Shown: piece after piece, positions 34,402 to 43,965 of the stretch
How the letters are laid out: every line of letters starts with the position of its first letter
Numbering within the stretch: the first letter of the stretch is position 1
Assembly: GCF_006546835.1 (NCBI RefSeq)
Contig: NZ_VICB01000005.1
Span: 62,001 to 126,000 of the forward strand
DNA from: Actinomyces johnsonii
Lineage (GTDB): Bacteria > Actinomycetota > Actinomycetes > Actinomycetales > Actinomycetaceae
Length of the DNA: 64,000 nucleotides
Direction of reading: 5' to 3'
Notes under the pieces: generated by a model
The model's database searches: none
Seen by the model: only the letters and a program-made list of their open reading frames with translations
What the model was told of the DNA's origin: nothing
Position numbers and translations under genes: made by a program

Positions 34402-35919
34402 TCACTCCTTGGACGCTGTCGGGGATTGTTCAGGGGATGAGGCACCGGCGTTCTCCGAGGCCGATGTCTCGGAAGAGGACGGTGCAGGGGAGGCCTCCAG
34501 AGGGATCGCCATGGTGAACACCGATCCCTGGCCCACCTGGGAGCGTATGTCCAATCGTCCTCCGTGCGCTGCGACGATCGTCTCCACGATACTCAGTCCC
34601 AGTCCTGTTCCCGAGGCCATCTCCTGGGCGTTGGTGGTGCGTTTGAACCGTTGGCGCACCACTTCGATCTCCTCGGCGGCGATCCCGATGCCCTCGTCGC
34701 CCGCCCACATCCGCAGGTGTCCGTCCCGCACTGCCGAGCCCAGGCGGACGGTACTGCAGTGCTCGGAGTACTTCACGGCATTGGCCACCAGCTGGAGCCA
34801 GGCCTGGGTGATTCGGGTGGGGTCGATCATGGCCCGGGTAAAGGCCACCGATTCCAGCTGCCAGCGGCGCTCGCCCAGGGCGAGGGACTTGTCGAAGACC
34901 AGCTCGGTGAGCTCGGCGACGTCGGTGTCCACCGGGGCGATGAAGTCGGTCTGGGAGCTCTTGGCCAGCAGGATCAGATCATCGATGAGCACTCCCATCC
35001 GGTCGAGCTCGTCAATGGCCAGCAGCTGGGTCTGGCGCACGTCTCCGGGATCGGCGGGGTCGGTGAGCTCAAGGTGCCCGCGGACCACGGCGATGGGCGT
35101 ACGCAGCTCGTGGCCGACGTCGTCGAGCAGGTTGCGCTGAGCTTCCACCGCGGTCTGGACCCGGTCCAGCATCCGGTTGACGGCTGCGGCCAGGGCGGTC
35201 AGGTCGTCTCGGCCCTTGACCGGAACCCGGGTGGTCAGGTCCTCCTCGCCGATGGATTCGGTGGCGCGCCGCAGCTGCTCGATGGGACGCAGGAGCCGCT
35301 CGACGCCGAACCAGGCCAGGCCGGTCACCAGGGCGACGGTGAAGACGGCCGCCGCGGTGTAGAAGGCCATAGTGCGCTGAAGCTGGGACTCGGCGACCTT
35401 GAGGTCGATGACATGCACGAGCGCTCCGTGTTGGGGGCCGCCCTGGACCGGGACGATGAGAACCCGGTAGTTCGATGAGGGGGTGCGTACCGTCTCGATG
35501 ACCGACTCCGAGGCGGCGGCCTGGGAGGTTACCCGCTTGAGCAGGTCGGTGTCCTCCTCCGGGCGGAAGGAGACGTTGTCGGAGGAGACCCAGGTCAGCT
35601 CCGTGTCGGAGCTGGTCCCTACGAATCCGAGCTCGGCCTCACCGGGCCCCTCCGCGGTGCGCTGGATGTGGACGCGGAGCACCGCCGAGACGTCCTCCAA
35701 GGGTTGGCCGCTGGAGGGATCCGTTCCGTCCGCAGCCAGCTCGCGGATCCGGTCTCGACTGTGCTCGAGTCGATTCGTGGCGTCGGCCGACACGCTGGTG
35801 TGCCCCAGCGCCCACACAATCGCTCCGCAGGTGATGAGCGCGATACTCGCCACCAGCACGATCGCCCACATGACGCGGGTACCGATGGTGATGGTACGGG
35901 TGGGCATGAGAGAGGTCAC
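34402..35919 (-). CDS. Membrane sensor histidine kinase, MprB-like
   Basis: 505-aa kinase. The first membrane helix is VMWAIVLVASIALITCGAIV (about residues 18-37). An extracytoplasmic domain of about 130 residues follows, then a second helix (FYTAAAVFTVALVTGLAWF, about 175-195), a HAMP linker, the H-box VGHELRTPIAVVRGHLE and an HATPase domain with GTGLGLSIVETIVAAHGG. The C-terminal 25 residues are Ser/Glu-rich. The GTG at 35919 is set by CACAAT-6nt-GTG. An ATG four codons later is the alternative. It starts 75 bp after the dehydrogenase gene. Confidence 0.88.
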   Translation of the reverse strand: MTSLMPTRTITIGTRVMWAIVLVASIALITCGAIVWALGHTSVSADATNRLEHSRDRIRELAADGTDPSSGQPLEDVSAVLRVHIQRTAEGPGEAELGFVGTSSDTELTWVSSDNVSFRPEEDTDLLKRVTSQAAASESVIETVRTPSSNYRVLIVPVQGGPQHGALVHVIDLKVAESQLQRTMAFYTAAAVFTVALVTGLAWFGVERLLRPIEQLRRATESIGEEDLTTRVPVKGRDDLTALAAAVNRMLDRVQTAVEAQRNLLDDVGHELRTPIAVVRGHLELTDPADPGDVRQTQLLAIDELDRMGVLIDDLILLAKSSQTDFIAPVDTDVAELTELVFDKSLALGERRWQLESVAFTRAMIDPTRITQAWLQLVANAVKYSEHCSTVRLGSAVRDGHLRMWAGDEGIGIAAEEIEVVRQRFKRTTNAQEMASGTGLGLSIVETIVAAHGGRLDIRSQVGQGSVFTMAIPLEASPAPSSSETSASENAGASSPEQSPTASKE

Positions 35920-35925
35920 GCCGTC

Positions 35926-35931
35926 ATTGTG
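35926..35931 (-). promoter_or_regulatory. Leaderless -10 element of the sensor kinase
   Basis: CACAAT on the minus strand, 6 nt before the GTG at 35919. It suggests the kinase-regulator pair can be transcribed separately from the upstream operon. Confidence 0.5.
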
Positions 35932-35993
35932 CCCGGACTCACCGGTCTCCGTCCGGCGAGTCCGGGCTCGGGCGGAGCCACCAGCGGTAGTGC

Positions 35994-37319
35994 TCAGCGT
36001 CCCACTCCTGCGTAGGTCCACCCGGCCTGGCGCCAGGCCGCCGGGTCCAGGGCGTTGCGTCCGTCGATGATGACGCAGTCGGCGACCCCGGTGGCGGCGT
36101 CGGCGGGGTCGAGAGTCACGAACTGGTTCCACTCTGTCAGCAGCAGTACGAGCTCGGCTCCCTTGAGCGCGGCACGGGGGTCCTCCTCCACTGTGAGATG
36201 GGGGTGGGACCGGGTGACGACGGGCAGGGCCTGCGGGTCGCAGACGGTGACCTCCGCCCCGAGGCCGGCCAGGCGCGAAGCGACGTCCAGGGCGGGGGAG
36301 TCGCGCACGTCGTCGCTCAGGGGCTTGAAGGCGGCTCCGAGGACGGTGATCGCCTTGCCGGAAAGGTCGTCCCCCACGTGGGCGCGGGCCTGCTCGACAA
36401 TCCGGTCGCGCTGCTCGCGGTTGATGGAGTCGACCCGTCCCAGCAGATCCGCCAGGTGCGCGGCCCCGTGCAGGTCGGCGCTGGCGCGCAGCGCCCGGAT
36501 GTCCTTGGGCAGGCAGCCTCCGCCGAACCCGACTCCGGCCTGGAGGAAGCGCCTGCCGATGCGCGGGTCGTGACCGATGGCATCGGCCAGGACGGTCACG
36601 TCGGCGCCGGCCGTGTCGCATAGGTGGGCCATGGCGTTGATGAAACTGATTTTGGTGGCCAGGAAGGAGTTCGCTGCGGTCTTGACCAGTTCGGCGGTGG
36701 GGTAGTCGGTGACGATTAGAGGGATCCCCTCCTCCAGTAAGGGCTGGTAGACGGCGTCGAGAGCGGCCTGGGCCTCCTGGGCGTCGCGGGAGTCGGCGGG
36801 CATCCCGTAGACGATGCGGTCGGGGTGGAGGGTATCGGCTACGGCGAAGCCCTCGCGCAGGAACTCGGGGTTCCACAGCACTAGGGCGCGGTCGGCCAGG
36901 CGCTCGGACACCTGCTGGGCGGTGCCGACCGGGACGGTCGACTTGCCCACCACGAGGCTGCGCCCGCCCTTGGGCAGGGCGTCATGGAGCATGTCGACCA
37001 CGCTCCACAACTGGCTCAGATCCGCCTCACTGCCGGTGGCGGACTGCGGGGTGCCCACAGCGATGAAGTGGACATCGGCCTCGGCCAGCTCCGCCGCCGT
37101 CGGCGCAGAGGTGAAGCGCAGGTCGCCCTGCTGGGCGCCGGTGACCAGCAGCTCGGGCAGGCCCGGTTCGTAGAAGGGGGCGCGGCCCTGGGAGAGGGCC
37201 TCGACCTGCTCGGTCCGGGTGTCGATTCCCAGGACGTGGTGTCCCAGGTGGGCCATGGCGGCGGCGTGGACGGCGCCGAGATATCCGCAGCCGATGACAG
37301 TGAGCTTGAGCGGGGTCAT
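35994..37319 (-). CDS. ugd: UDP-glucose 6-dehydrogenase
   Basis: Oxidises UDP-glucose to UDP-glucuronate (or a related nucleotide sugar) in the cytoplasm. Motifs are the NAD-binding VIGCGYLGAVHAA, AVGTPQ, the STVPVGT loop, the catalytic cysteine in GFGGGCLPKDIRAL and the C-terminal VLGAAFKPLSDDVRDSPAL. 441 aa. The ATG at 37319 overlaps the preceding gene as ATGA. It is the last gene of the seven-gene operon and probably supplies the uronic-acid donor used by the glycosyltransferases. GDP-mannose or UDP-N-acetylhexosamine are alternative substrates of the family. Confidence 0.88.
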   Translation of the reverse strand: MTPLKLTVIGCGYLGAVHAAAMAHLGHHVLGIDTRTEQVEALSQGRAPFYEPGLPELLVTGAQQGDLRFTSAPTAAELAEADVHFIAVGTPQSATGSEADLSQLWSVVDMLHDALPKGGRSLVVGKSTVPVGTAQQVSERLADRALVLWNPEFLREGFAVADTLHPDRIVYGMPADSRDAQEAQAALDAVYQPLLEEGIPLIVTDYPTAELVKTAANSFLATKISFINAMAHLCDTAGADVTVLADAIGHDPRIGRRFLQAGVGFGGGCLPKDIRALRASADLHGAAHLADLLGRVDSINREQRDRIVEQARAHVGDDLSGKAITVLGAAFKPLSDDVRDSPALDVASRLAGLGAEVTVCDPQALPVVTRSHPHLTVEEDPRAALKGAELVLLLTEWNQFVTLDPADAATGVADCVIIDGRNALDPAAWRQAGWTYAGVGR

Positions 37320-38422
37320 GAGTTGTTCCAATCGTCGCTGAGGTTGAGGGGGGCGAAAGGCGAGGCGTGCCCCAGGCAGTGACGTACCCAGGCGGGCAGC
37401 CACTGGTGGGCAGCGGGTCGGAAGGCGTGGACGAAGACGAGTCGCAGCGCCGAAGAGCGGTAGTAGGTCTCCAGACGCTCCGCCGTCGTGGGCAGCGTGC
37501 GGGCCATGTTGTCGAGCAGCCCGCGGACCTGTGCGTGGGCCTCGGGACCGAGCCGGCTCCGAAGTGCCATGAGGTCCGCGTGGGCCCAGAGATTGCCCAG
37601 GTCGAGGGCCGCCTCGGCCATGGCCGCGGTGTCCAGGTCCAGCAGGGACAGGCTGATTCCGTCCCACAGGAGCTGGCCGTCGTGGAGGTCGCGGTGGGCG
37701 ATGACGTGCACCCCGTCCTCCTCCCGCAGGCTCAGGCAGGTGTCCACCACCTGCTCGTGCAGGAGAGTCGGTTGGTCGATGACGCCGTAGCGTTGGGCGG
37801 AAGCGAACCATCGGCGCAGCACCTCGGCCTCCTGACGCGGCCCGTGGACGGGCAGGTCCGCCTCGCCGTGGGCCAGGTGGGCCCAGGAGCCCGCCAAGTG
37901 CCTCCACGCGGGCAGACCGGCGTCGCCGAGCGCGCCCAGGCTGCGGCCGGGCAGCAGCTCGAAATCGACGACGTCGTCAATGCTGTTGCCGCTATTCAGG
38001 ATCCGGGGGGTGCGCAGGCCGGTGACCCTCAGGACCGAGGCGGCCGTCGCGTGCGCTCGCACCAGGGCTGCGGCCCGGTGCGGCCGCACGATTTTGCGGA
38101 CCCGCGTCTCCTCCATCACCACGGCACGGCGGCCAGCGCGGTGGACGACGAGCGTTCCGGTCAGGCGCGCGGATAGGGCCGGCAGGGCCGGGTCAGTGGC
38201 ATAGGGCAGTAGGTCGGGAGCCGCTCCGGCGGTGACGTGCCCGGCGCGCAGACGGCCCTCGCCGTCGACGCACTCGATGCTCACGCTCGTGGAGCCCGAG
38301 TCCCGGTGCTCGGGCCAGGCGCGGCGCAGCCCTGGAATCGCGTGCAGCGTGCTCAGCACGCCGTTCATCTCTGGTTTCTGTGTCATCTCAGTCATCTGTG
38401 TCGTAGTCGAGACTTCTGTCAT
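37316..38422 (-). CDS. APH-fold phosphotransferase, second of a pair
   Basis: 368-aa cytoplasmic kinase-like protein of the aminoglycoside/choline phosphotransferase fold. The catalytic loop HRDLHDGQLLW lies about residue 243 and the metal-binding DLD in SLLDLDTAAMAE follows. The usual Asn of the loop is Gln. The ATP-binding lobe is poorly conserved, although VVMEETRVRKIVRPH contains the likely Lys. It sits between another APH-like gene and ugd, overlapping both as ATGA. It is not evidence of drug resistance: position suggests it phosphorylates a sugar, polyol or lipid-linked glycan. Confidence 0.7.
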   Translation of the reverse strand: MTEVSTTTQMTEMTQKPEMNGVLSTLHAIPGLRRAWPEHRDSGSTSVSIECVDGEGRLRAGHVTAGAAPDLLPYATDPALPALSARLTGTLVVHRAGRRAVVMEETRVRKIVRPHRAAALVRAHATAASVLRVTGLRTPRILNSGNSIDDVVDFELLPGRSLGALGDAGLPAWRHLAGSWAHLAHGEADLPVHGPRQEAEVLRRWFASAQRYGVIDQPTLLHEQVVDTCLSLREEDGVHVIAHRDLHDGQLLWDGISLSLLDLDTAAMAEAALDLGNLWAHADLMALRSRLGPEAHAQVRGLLDNMARTLPTTAERLETYYRSSALRLVFVHAFRPAAHQWLPAWVRHCLGHASPFAPLNLSDDWNNS

Positions 38423-39663
38423 GCCCCGGCGGTCTTCTTCTCAGGTGACCGGGCGATGCTCTCAATGGCGGCCAGTTCCACCCCGATGCGTTCACGCCAG
38501 GACGGATCGGCCCGGCGCAGAGGATCGGCCAGCCGTGCCAGGCGCGAGTAGGCGATCGCCACCCCCAGCTGCTCGGCGCCGGGTGCCGGTCGGTGCTCGG
38601 CGTAGCCCTCCAACAGGGCGCGCCCCTGGGAGGCCGGAGCCACCGCGAGGTAGGAGCCCAGATCGGTGACTGCCGGCGCTAGGCGCACCCGGTCGAAGTC
38701 GGTCAGCCAGATCCGCCCGGAGGAGCGCTCGTACAGCACCTGGTCGGGGGAGGCGTCGCCATGGGTGAGGGTCGGCTCGCCCGACAGCTGACTGGGCAGT
38801 ATGTCGCCCACCGCCCGCACGCGGCGGGCCAGCTCGGGGTCCAGGACATCGAACTGACGGGCGTGAACCTCGGCCAGGTCCTGAGGATCGGGATGCCGAT
38901 GGGGCAGCCGGTTGACGAGGTCCGGCTTCAGCGCTTCTGCGCAGGAGTGCAGCTCGGCCAGCAGCGCCCCCACGCGCCGCGTGGCATCGGCTGCGGATTC
39001 GGTTGCGACCTCGGATATGGCGTGTTCAGCGGCACTCTCCTCGGAGAGCTCGGCCACGTTCGTATCGCCGCACCACTGCTGGAGACTGACATGCCCCTCG
39101 CACCGGGCCACGGCCTCGGAGTCGAGCAGACGCGGGACCGGGAGGAACTCGGACAGGGCGCGATGGACGTCGTCGGCCGGGTTGCCGGCCTGAGCACGCA
39201 TCCGCAGCACCGTGGAGCCGTCCCGCAGCACGAGACGCCGTGAGGGGTTGTAGCGTAGGACGTCCCCGGCCTCCCAAGATCTCAGCACCCCCTGGCGGGC
39301 GGCGTCCGCCATCGGCCCGGCCAGCTTGGGGTCGGTGTGAACCGGACCGCTCTGCAGCAGCAGGTCGCCGCCTGCGGCCCGGGTGATCGGAGCCTGGTCG
39401 AGCCCCAGAGAGGTGGCCAGGCGCTCGGCCTGGGCGGCCTTGGAGTGCGAGACCGGCCAGAGCAGCCGCGCCCACCCGGACGTGAGCCCGGTGGAGCGCT
39501 CCGTCAAGGACATCAGGACCGAGACGTTCGGCTTGATACGCAGCCGGCCTGCCCGCACTGGTTGGCCGAGGAGCTCACTGAGCCGGTCGGCATCGAGAAC
39601 CGCGCAGACGGCGTCGGCTGTAGTCACTGTTGTGGTCGCTGCGGAGATCGCGGGTGGGTTCAC
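38419..39663 (-). CDS. APH-fold phosphotransferase, first of a pair
   Basis: 414 aa. The catalytic loop LTHGDASPDQVLY (about residue 298) and the metal-binding LTDFDRVRLAP show the aminoglycoside-phosphotransferase fold. As in its neighbour, Gln replaces the usual Asn of the loop. A putative ATP-lobe strand is RRLVLRDGSTVLRM. The GTG at 39663 overlaps the ABC exporter stop as GTGA, which excludes the longer open frame upstream. It is weakly similar to the next gene and probably an old duplicate. The substrate is unknown. Confidence 0.68.
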   Translation of the reverse strand: MNPPAISAATTTVTTADAVCAVLDADRLSELLGQPVRAGRLRIKPNVSVLMSLTERSTGLTSGWARLLWPVSHSKAAQAERLATSLGLDQAPITRAAGGDLLLQSGPVHTDPKLAGPMADAARQGVLRSWEAGDVLRYNPSRRLVLRDGSTVLRMRAQAGNPADDVHRALSEFLPVPRLLDSEAVARCEGHVSLQQWCGDTNVAELSEESAAEHAISEVATESAADATRRVGALLAELHSCAEALKPDLVNRLPHRHPDPQDLAEVHARQFDVLDPELARRVRAVGDILPSQLSGEPTLTHGDASPDQVLYERSSGRIWLTDFDRVRLAPAVTDLGSYLAVAPASQGRALLEGYAEHRPAPGAEQLGVAIAYSRLARLADPLRRADPSWRERIGVELAAIESIARSPEKKTAGA

Positions 39664-41486
39664 GATCCGCTCCCCTCCAGGGCGAAGAAGTCCGACAGGT
39701 GGCTGTTCGCCCACCGGCGGAACTCGTCCGAGGTGTCCATGAGGTGCTGAGGACTCCCCTCCAGCCGGATCCGCCCGTCCTGGATCCACACCACCCGGTC
39801 GACGCGCATAGCAGCTTGCGGATCGTGGGTGACGGTCAGGGTCGTGCGTCCGGCCACCAGCCCGTCGATCGCCTCGAGCACCGCCAACGTCGAGGCCGGG
39901 TCCAACCCGGTGGTCGCCTCGTCCAGGATGACGATCGGCGAGTCGCGCAGCAGTGCCCGGGCGATGGCGATGCGCTGACGCTGGCCCCCGGAGAGGGTGC
40001 CGCCCCGCTCGCCCACGGCCGTGTCGTAGCCGTCGGGCATCTGGGTGATGAAATCGTGGGCGTGGGCCGCGCGCGCGGCCGCCTCTACCTCACCGTCGGA
40101 GGCGTCGGGCCGCCCCAGGCGGATGTTCTCGCGGATCGTGCCGGTCAGCAGCACCGCCTCCTGGTGCAGGACCGAGACCTGCGAGCGCAGGAACTTCAGG
40201 TCCAGCTCGTCCAGGCTGTGCCCGTCGAGACTGACCGTGCCCGACGTCGGATCCAGGGCCCGCACCACCAGGGACACCAGAGTGGACTTGCCTGAGCCCG
40301 ACGGCCCCACGAGCGCCACGTGCTCACCGGGAACCACCGTCAGGCTCACACCGTGAAGCACCTGCCGGCCCTCGTAGGCGGCGCGGACGTGGTCGAAGTG
40401 GACCATGCCGCGAACCGGGTCCAGCACGGTGGCGTCGCGAGGCGAGACGATCTCGGGCTCGACCGCCATGAGGTCGGCCACCCGCTCGCCCGATGCCGCC
40501 GCCCGGGCGATGCGGCCGGTGTACTTGGCCATGTCCCGAAGCGGCTTCATGGTGGTGCGCAGGTAGGTCGTGAAGAGCACGAGGTCTCCCGGAGACATGG
40601 CGCCGTTCAGGACCCGGATGCCTCCACCGACCATGACCACGGCCGTGGCCACGCCGACGATGACGTCCGTGGAACGCTCCAGGCGCGCGGCGATGCGGCG
40701 TGAACGCACTCCCTCGCTCAGGGAGACCGTGTTGGCACCCGTGAAGCGCTCGTGCAGCAGGGGCTCCAGACCGTAGGCCTGGACCACCTTGATGGCGCCG
40801 AGCGCCTCCTGGGCCGTGTTGGCCAGGTTCCCCTCCGACTTGCGGCTGCGCAGGGAGGCCGCGGAGATCCGCCGAGAGTTGCCGGAGGAAGCGATTGCGA
40901 AAGCCGCCACTGCCATGACCACGATCGTGGCCAGCAGCGGGTCCAGGAACACCATGACCACGACCATGACCAGCAGGGTCAAGGTGTTGGCGGCCATTGG
41001 CAGGCCGGCGGTGACGGCCACCTCCTGCATGCGGTTGACGTCGGCGATGAGGCGCTGAACCGTATCCGCGCTGCGGTTGCGGGCGTGGAACTGTTGGGAG
41101 AGCCCCTGGACGTGGTGGAAGGCCCGGCTGCGCAGGGAGGCTGCCGTACGTGAGCCCACCAGTGCGAAGGCCACGGTGGCCAGGTAGTTGCACCCCGCCC
41201 GACCGGCCACGATCACCAGAAGGGCCACGCCCAGCCCCACCAAGGAGGAGGTCGTGGCGGGTGCGCTGCCCGTGTGCCTGCCCATCGAGGCCACCAACGA
41301 GTCGATGACGACCTTCAGGGGCCAGGGCTCCATCACCCGGAAGGCCACCTCTGCCAGAAGCACCACCGTGCCCCCGGCCATGAGGCGCCACTGCGGAGCA
41401 GCATCGGGCCCTACCAGACGCAGGGTCTGGCGCATGGGGGAGCGGTGCTCCCGGGGTGCGCGCCGAAGCACAGGCGCACCCATCAC
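39660..41486 (-). CDS. ABC exporter (fused membrane and ATPase domains)
   Basis: 608-aa type IV exporter (MsbA/multidrug type). Six membrane helices lie in about residues 35-320. The ATPase domain has Walker [18 protein letters not shown], signature [16 protein letters not shown] and Walker [13 protein letters not shown]. Every functional motif is intact, so it may act as a homodimer. The GTG at 41486 overlaps the upstream glycosyltransferase as GTGA. An ATG at 41483 directly follows. In this operon it most likely moves a glycolipid or glycan made by the neighbouring enzymes. Confidence 0.85.
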   Translation of the reverse strand: MMGAPVLRRAPREHRSPMRQTLRLVGPDAAPQWRLMAGGTVVLLAEVAFRVMEPWPLKVVIDSLVASMGRHTGSAPATTSSLVGLGVALLVIVAGRAGCNYLATVAFALVGSRTAASLRSRAFHHVQGLSQQFHARNRSADTVQRLIADVNRMQEVAVTAGLPMAANTLTLLVMVVVMVFLDPLLATIVVMAVAAFAIASSGNSRRISAASLRSRKSEGNLANTAQEALGAIKVVQAYGLEPLLHERFTGANTVSLSEGVRSRRIAARLERSTDVIVGVATAVVMVGGGIRVLNGAMSPGDLVLFTTYLRTTMKPLRDMAKYTGRIARAAASGERVADLMAVEPEIVSPRDATVLDPVRGMVHFDHVRAAYEGRQVLHGVSLTVVPGEHVALVGPSGSGKSTLVSLVVRALDPTSGTVSLDGHSLDELDLKFLRSQVSVLHQEAVLLTGTIRENIRLGRPDASDGEVEAAARAAHAHDFITQMPDGYDTAVGERGGTLSGGQRQRIAIARALLRDSPIVILDEATTGLDPASTLAVLEAIDGLVAGRTTLTVTHDPQAAMRVDRVVWIQDGRIRLEGSPQHLMDTSDEFRRWANSHLSDFFALEGSGS

Positions 41487-42658
41487 CGCTCACCACCCTG
41501 AGCGAGGCCTGCCAGCTCCAGGATCCGGGCGACGGTCCGATGCCAGGAGTGGCGCTCCTCGGCCAGAAGGCGCCCGCTGCGGCCCATGCGGGCGCGCCGA
41601 TTCGGGCATGCCGCCAGATCATCCAGGGCCGCGGCCAGAGCCGTGGGGTCCGAGGGGGCCACGAGCACACCGTGCCGGCCAGAGCCGTCCTCAAGCAGCT
41701 GGGGAATCTGCCCGACGTCGGAGGCCACGACCGCGAGCCCCGCGGCCAGGTACTCCAGAACCTTCATGGGGGAGAAGTACTGCTGCTCACCCCCACCCAG
41801 GTCCGGGTAAGGGGCCACTCCGATCGCCGAGCCCGCCAGGTGGATGGGAATGTCCTGCGGAGCGACCGCCCCGCGGAAGTCCGCCTCCACCCCGAGGCGC
41901 CCGGCCTGAGCGCGCAGCGAGTCCATCTCGGGGCCGTCCCCGATGATCCGCAGGCTCCAGCTCTGACGCGCCAGGGCCGCCGCCGTGATGAGGTCGGCCA
42001 CCCCGTGCCAGGGCTTGAGGGTCCCCACGAAGGTGACGACCACCCGTTCTGGGTCCTCCGGCTGGGGCTGAATACGGCGCACGCTCACGCCGTTGGGAAC
42101 CGTATGGATCCTGCCTGCGACATCGCCCGCACCGGTATCGGACAGGTCGGCGGTGCGACGACGCACCCAGTCGGCCACCGGATCCGAGACGCACACCGTG
42201 GCCCGGGCGGCCGCCACCTGGCGGCGCAGCACCTGCGCCGCACCGGAGGCGTCCACCAGCGAGCGGTGACGACGCTGCTCATCGATCAGCGGAGCATTGA
42301 CCTCCAGGATTCCGGGAACCCCGGTGGCGGCCGTGATGTCGGTAAGCGCCGTGGAGAACAGGGAGTAGCGCTCGTAGACCAGGTCGACGCCGTCGGCGAT
42401 CACCCGGGAGACGATCCGCTCCGCGGCGTGCGCCTGCGCCTGCTCCCGCTCAGCGGGCTCGACGTCGGCGACGGCCTCCAGGTGCAGCTCGAGGTCGGTG
42501 AGGTCGTCGGGAATGTGCTTGCCGGAGCGCACGGCGTACAGGGCCACCTCATGGCCGATGGACCGCAGTTCGCGGACCACCTCCTGGATGTGCACCGAGG
42601 CGCCCTTGGTCCCGAACACCGGGATACCCGGGTCGCAGCAGATGTAGGCGATCCGCAT
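41483..42658 (-). CDS. GT4-type glycosyltransferase
   Basis: 391-aa GT-B glycosyltransferase. The N-terminal acceptor domain starts MRIAYICCDPGIPVFGTKGA, with a glycine loop and SVHIQEVVRELRSIGHEV. The C-terminal donor domain has VVTFVGTLKPWHGVADL and the E-x7-E-like PMKVLEYLAAGLAVVASDVG. The ATG at 42658 shares one base with the stop of the upstream glycosyltransferase (TGATG). It probably adds a sugar to the product of the neighbouring enzymes. Donor and acceptor are not predictable. Confidence 0.82.
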   Translation of the reverse strand: MRIAYICCDPGIPVFGTKGASVHIQEVVRELRSIGHEVALYAVRSGKHIPDDLTDLELHLEAVADVEPAEREQAQAHAAERIVSRVIADGVDLVYERYSLFSTALTDITAATGVPGILEVNAPLIDEQRRHRSLVDASGAAQVLRRQVAAARATVCVSDPVADWVRRRTADLSDTGAGDVAGRIHTVPNGVSVRRIQPQPEDPERVVVTFVGTLKPWHGVADLITAAALARQSWSLRIIGDGPEMDSLRAQAGRLGVEADFRGAVAPQDIPIHLAGSAIGVAPYPDLGGGEQQYFSPMKVLEYLAAGLAVVASDVGQIPQLLEDGSGRHGVLVAPSDPTALAAALDDLAACPNRRARMGRSGRLLAEERHSWHRTVARILELAGLAQGGER

Positions 42659-43965
42659 CAGGCGGCTCCTTCCCGATCGGCCAGGTACACGGTGGGAGCG
42701 GTGGGAGCGGGACGGGGACTCGTCTGCCAAGCGGCCAGGACCTCGGCCTGGGCGCGGGAGTCGAAGTGCTCCTCGATCAGTGACCGCGCCCCACGGGACA
42801 GGGAGACGGTGTCGACCTCGCCCAGCGCGATCCTGCGCAGGGCAACTGCCAGTTCGGTTGGGTCTCCCGGCGGCAGCAGGAGCCCGGTGATACCGTCGCG
42901 AACCACCTCCGGCAGCCCCGAGACCGCCGTGGCCACCACCGGCGTCCCGCAGGCCATCGCCTCCAGGATCACCGTGGGAAGACCGTCGATATTGCCATCG
43001 GCCGCCTCGATGCAGGGCGCTGCGAAGACGTCCGAGCGCGCCAACAGATCACGCACCTCCGCCTGCGTGAGCGGACCCAGGAGGCGGATCCGGTCCGCCA
43101 GGCCCAGGCGGTCGATCTGCGCGGCCAGGCGCTCGCGCTCCTCACCGTCACCGGCCAGCTCGACCTCGACGTCGACACCGGAGCTCACCAGGATCCGCAC
43201 CGCCTCGATCAGGTCCGCGAAGCCTTTCTTGGGAACCAGGCGCCCGACGGCGCACACCCGTAGTGGCCGTGAGTTCCCGGCCGGCACGGGCAGCGGAGCG
43301 CGATAGGAGAAGCGGTCGAGCTCGATGGCGTTGTAGCGCAGCGACACCGTGGCCCCCGTGCCCGCCAGTACCGTCCTCAGGTGCTCCTTGTTGTACCGGC
43401 TGATGGCGATAACCCGCTGCGCGTCGGCGCAGATCCGGCGCAGCCACACGGGATCCACGGACTCGTGGAAGATGTCCTTGGCGTGGGTGGTCACGGTGTA
43501 GGGGATACCGGTCAGGGCCGAGGCGATCCATGCCACCCGGCCCGCCAGAGATGCGAAATGCGCGTGCAGATGCGTAATGGAGTCCCTGCGCGCCTGACGT
43601 GCCAGCTCCACGCCTTGGGCCACCTCGTCACCGGGAAGGTCGGCCAGCACCGGCATGATGGCGGCGAAGCGCTCGCGGTCGTCCTGGCGGGTCAGACCGT
43701 CGGTGAGCCGGCTCCACAGGTCGATGGCCCGTACCGGCCGGCCCACCCAGTTGACCCGGGCGGCCACCCGGGCGATCTCGGGGTGGAAGCGCGAGTCCGT
43801 GGTGGGGCGCAGCGCGTAGATACTCAGGTCCTCGCCCTGGGCCTCGCGGGCCAGGATCTCGGTGACGATGAAGGTCTCCGAGAAGCGCGGGTAGACCTTG
43901 AGGACGTATCCGATGCGGGCGCCGTTCTGATGAATGTCCTGGTGGTTGTCGACTGCGGGATTCAT
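42658..43965 (-). CDS. GT4-type glycosyltransferase, WcaL/AmsK-like
   Basis: 435-aa GT-B enzyme. The N-terminus IGYVLKVYPRFSETFIVTEI is typical of the WcaL/AmsK exopolysaccharide group. The histidine-rich segment ITHLHAHFASLAGRVAW and the donor-site motifs VGRLVPKKGFADLIEAV and DGLPTVILEAMACGTPVVAT follow. It overlaps its neighbours by 4 nt (upstream) and 1 nt (downstream). It is part of the translationally coupled operon. The linkage formed is unknown. Confidence 0.83.
   Translation of the reverse strand: MNPAVDNHQDIHQNGARIGYVLKVYPRFSETFIVTEILAREAQGEDLSIYALRPTTDSRFHPEIARVAARVNWVGRPVRAIDLWSRLTDGLTRQDDRERFAAIMPVLADLPGDEVAQGVELARQARRDSITHLHAHFASLAGRVAWIASALTGIPYTVTTHAKDIFHESVDPVWLRRICADAQRVIAISRYNKEHLRTVLAGTGATVSLRYNAIELDRFSYRAPLPVPAGNSRPLRVCAVGRLVPKKGFADLIEAVRILVSSGVDVEVELAGDGEERERLAAQIDRLGLADRIRLLGPLTQAEVRDLLARSDVFAAPCIEAADGNIDGLPTVILEAMACGTPVVATAVSGLPEVVRDGITGLLLPPGDPTELAVALRRIALGEVDTVSLSRGARSLIEEHFDSRAQAEVLAAWQTSPRPAPTAPTVYLADREGAA

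Noticed and set aside
37316-39663. Aminoglycoside resistance by the two APH-fold genes
   Set aside because: Both are divergent, have an altered catalytic loop and lie inside a glycan operon. Nothing shows drug specificity.
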